In this document: positions 62,472 to 64,000 of the stretch, piece by piece
Position numbering within the stretch: position 1 is the first letter of the stretch
Layout: the number at the start of each line of letters is the position of its first letter
NCBI GenBank assembly: GCA_028871815.1
Contig: JAGWMJ010000001.1
Coordinates: forward strand, 496,001-560,000
Direction: 5' to 3'
From: Armatimonadota bacterium
Lineage (GTDB): Bacteria > Armatimonadota > Chthonomonadetes > Chthonomonadales > Chthonomonadaceae
Length of the DNA: 64,000 bases
The notes under the pieces: generated by a model
Told to the model about the DNA's origin: nothing
The model's database searches: none
What the model saw: the letters and a program-made list of their open reading frames with translations, nothing else
Made by a program: the position numbers and the translations under genes

Positions 62472-63395
62472 TCAGGCCGTCTGCGCGATTGGTGGGTTCA
62501 ACTGCTGAATCTGCGGCTTCCAGCCCAGTTCGCTCAATTTGGCGAGATAGTCGTCGGGCGTCAGATCGGCCGGAGCACGTCCCATCAGCACCACCAGCAC
62601 CGCCTCCATCACGTTGGTGCCGAATGAGCGGCCGTCGAATACCGGGGTGGTGGTAATCAGGCGCTCCACTCCGCGCCGACCCAACTCCTCCACGTCGTCC
62701 GCAGTGGTGGTGTTGGTCAGCACCGTTTTGCCCCGCATATCCTCGGGCATGTACTTGCCGATCAACAGATAATCGCCGGCGATGACATCGGCCTCGGCAA
62801 AGTACTTGGTATGCTTGGGAGTATTGACGTGCTGCTTTTCGCCGGTTGGGTAGAACCACTGAAACGGACACCGGACCACAATCGGCAGCAGCAGCCTTGC
62901 CAGCCCCTGAACTGCGCTCCACGACCGGATTGGAAAGGGCAGCCCGAGCCCGAAGAGCATGTCGCCGAAGACGATCGATTTTGAGCGCTGCGCCAGGGCC
63001 TCCGCCATGCCGAACCGATCCACCGCCGAGACCAGCAGCACGCGCGACTTGCTGAAGTCGATGGTGCCGTCATCCTGCAGGCGCGCGACCGTCTTGCGCT
63101 CCAGAGTATGCTTCAGGCCGCTGCCGTCCACAAAAGGCGTCAATTTGGCCGCTGCCATCAGCGACATCGGCTCACGAAATACGTAACGCCGCGCACCGGC
63201 ATAGAGGTAGATGTCGCAGCCGCCAACGCCGAATGCGTCGACCTTGCCATCCAGGTCGGCGACCATCCGGCGGTACTTCTGTTTATCGCCGTCGGTGCCG
63301 ATCCGCTCGATGGAGAACTGCTCGCCGAAGAATTCGGCTTCCACCTTTTTGTCGCGACGCGACGATCCCAGGCTGACGCTTACCACGCGCTTCAT
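62472..63395 (-). CDS. Conserved protein often labelled quinate/shikimate 5-dehydrogenase-like
   Basis: 307 aa from ATG 63395 (MKRVVSVSLGSSRRDKKVEAEFFGEQ); the open frame extends further but that leader is non-coding in character. Notable parts are DGKVDAFGVGGCDIYLYAGARRYVFRE, FSKSRVLLVSAVDRFGMAEAL and GKTVLTNTTTADDVEELGRRGVERLITTTP. It contains FGDMLFGLGLPFPI with a hydrophobic stretch. Automated pipelines call relatives quinate 5-dehydrogenase; I see no proof of that reaction. It is separated by 31 bases from the AAR-like gene, so the pair probably acts together. Confidence 0.6.
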   Translation of the reverse strand: MKRVVSVSLGSSRRDKKVEAEFFGEQFSIERIGTDGDKQKYRRMVADLDGKVDAFGVGGCDIYLYAGARRYVFREPMSLMAAAKLTPFVDGSGLKHTLERKTVARLQDDGTIDFSKSRVLLVSAVDRFGMAEALAQRSKSIVFGDMLFGLGLPFPIRSWSAVQGLARLLLPIVVRCPFQWFYPTGEKQHVNTPKHTKYFAEADVIAGDYLLIGKYMPEDMRGKTVLTNTTTADDVEELGRRGVERLITTTPVFDGRSFGTNVMEAVLVVLMGRAPADLTPDDYLAKLSELGWKPQIQQLNPPIAQTA

Positions 63396-63584
63396 AGTGT
63401 GCTTGTTTCGCTCCTGCCGGAATTGTAGACGAAAGGAGGCCAAAGTGCAATTTGCGTTGGTAAACCGTATGCTTCCGGGAACAGGAAGATTTAACCCGCA
63501 CTTCATTCGCGCTTAACATGCCCAAACCAGACTCAATTCGCATCCAGAGCCACTTGCTGTATCTGCGCGAAAGGAGTTGCGACT

Positions 63585-64000
63585 ATGGGGGATCGAAGAG
63601 CCCGGCGCGGGTTTACCCTGATTGAACTGCTCGTAGTTATAGCCATCATAGCGATATTAGCAGCAATCCTCTTCCCGGTGTTCGCCCAGGCACGGGAAAA
63701 GGCGCGCGTCACGACTTGCGTGTCGAATGTCCATCAGATCGCCATGGCGATCCTGATGTATGACGGGGATTACGATGAGGGGCAGCCGATCGCCTACGCA
63801 ACGGCATGGCTGGTCGGTCCACTCACCTCTCAGCTTTCGGGCGCCCCACAGCAGGGGATCGCGGCCGAGATCAGCTCCTACGTGAAGGAGCACGGCGCAT
63901 TCAAATGCCCGGATGACGGGGGCTTCGAGCTGACGGGTGCCAACCCGGACCCACCGCCGAATGTGCTGATGCCTTCGCAATACGGCGCCATCGCCAACCA
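63585..64000 (+). CDS. Prepilin-type N-terminal methylation protein (runs off right edge)
   Basis: ATG 63585 follows AAGGAG by eight bases. The product begins [20 protein letters not shown]: a basic leader, the prepilin peptidase site G/FTLIE and a hydrophobic helix. It then has [26 protein letters not shown] and MYDGDYDEG, the pattern of the large Armatimonadota/Planctomycetes pseudopilin-like family that ends in an H-X9-DG motif. The C-terminus is outside the window. It should be cleaved, N-methylated and inserted in a pilus or type II-like assembly, or serve as a surface protein. Confidence 0.92.
   Translation, partial: MGDRRARRGFTLIELLVVIAIIAILAAILFPVFAQAREKARVTTCVSNVHQIAMAILMYDGDYDEGQPIAYATAWLVGPLTSQLSGAPQQGIAAEISSYVKEHGAFKCPDDGGFELTGANPDPPPNVLMPSQYGAIAN

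Overview
This is a high-GC bacterial chromosome segment, gene-dense on both strands. The prepilin-type protein at the right edge has an N-terminal methylation motif followed by [12 protein letters not shown]. That motif is typical of Armatimonadota secreted pseudopilins, so I infer Armatimonadota (Chthonomonas/Fimbriimonas-like). A chromosomal parABS locus points to a region not far from the replication origin. Everything below was read by eye; no database search was run.

Left part (1-11.3 kb). The minus strand carries two pentapeptide-repeat proteins, a double-CXXC immunity-like protein and a 5'-truncated nuclease-toxin domain, which together look like a polymorphic-toxin/immunity remnant. 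These abut a 1012-aa protein fusing a SEDS (FtsW/RodA) glycosyltransferase to a class B penicillin-binding transpeptidase. SecG and two TatA-type genes follow. On the plus strand are tRNA-Leu(CAG) with a clear promoter, a redoxin/DUF1573 protein, and a HAF-repeat protein preceded by a decayed copy of its own 5' end.

Housekeeping core (11-30 kb). This holds valS under a valine T-box, two nucleotide-sugar pyrophosphorylases flanking a DegT aminotransferase, a TrmB-like regulator with its own operator-like palindrome, and ahcY. An endo/exonuclease-fold protein follows whose 3' end contains the parS site, then parB and parA, a membrane-anchored subtilase, a B12-binding-type radical SAM protein and galT. 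Two secreted redox proteins close the block: a redoxin/cytochrome c/copper-monooxygenase-like fusion and a MauG-like diheme protein.

Accessory stretch (30-47 kb). Here there is an orphan HsdR-N-type nuclease, a frameshifted secreted protein, and an AbrB antitoxin whose PIN toxin is truncated. A 0.5-kb duplication of the uvrC 5' end lies upstream of intact uvrC, followed by a frameshifted Fic gene. The fluC operon comes next. Just after fluC a 5.4-kb lower-GC segment is bounded by a perfect 41-bp direct repeat that duplicates the fluC 3' end. It carries an HsdR C-terminal remnant and an overlapping two-gene unit: a small PD-(D/E)XK-like protein and a Ski2-like helicase. This unit is the best candidate for an undescribed or divergent defence system, resembling Hachiman in architecture.

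Right part (46.5-64 kb). Genes include a secreted paralogue of the frameshifted protein, an M1 aminopeptidase, an FmdB-type zinc ribbon, PII (glnB) and an ANTAR response regulator, a galactonate-dehydratase-like enzyme, a CheY-like regulator and a phytanoyl-CoA dioxygenase-like protein. Several unrecognised small membrane proteins follow, then an S9 peptidase, a gamma-glutamyltransferase, an acyl-ACP-reductase-like protein and its conserved partner, and the start of a pseudopilin gene.

A recurring theme is partial duplication of gene ends (the HAF gene, uvrC, the fluC 3' end) plus paralogous pairs (pentapeptide proteins, secreted proteins). The accessory stretch therefore looks recombinationally active and partly decaying.
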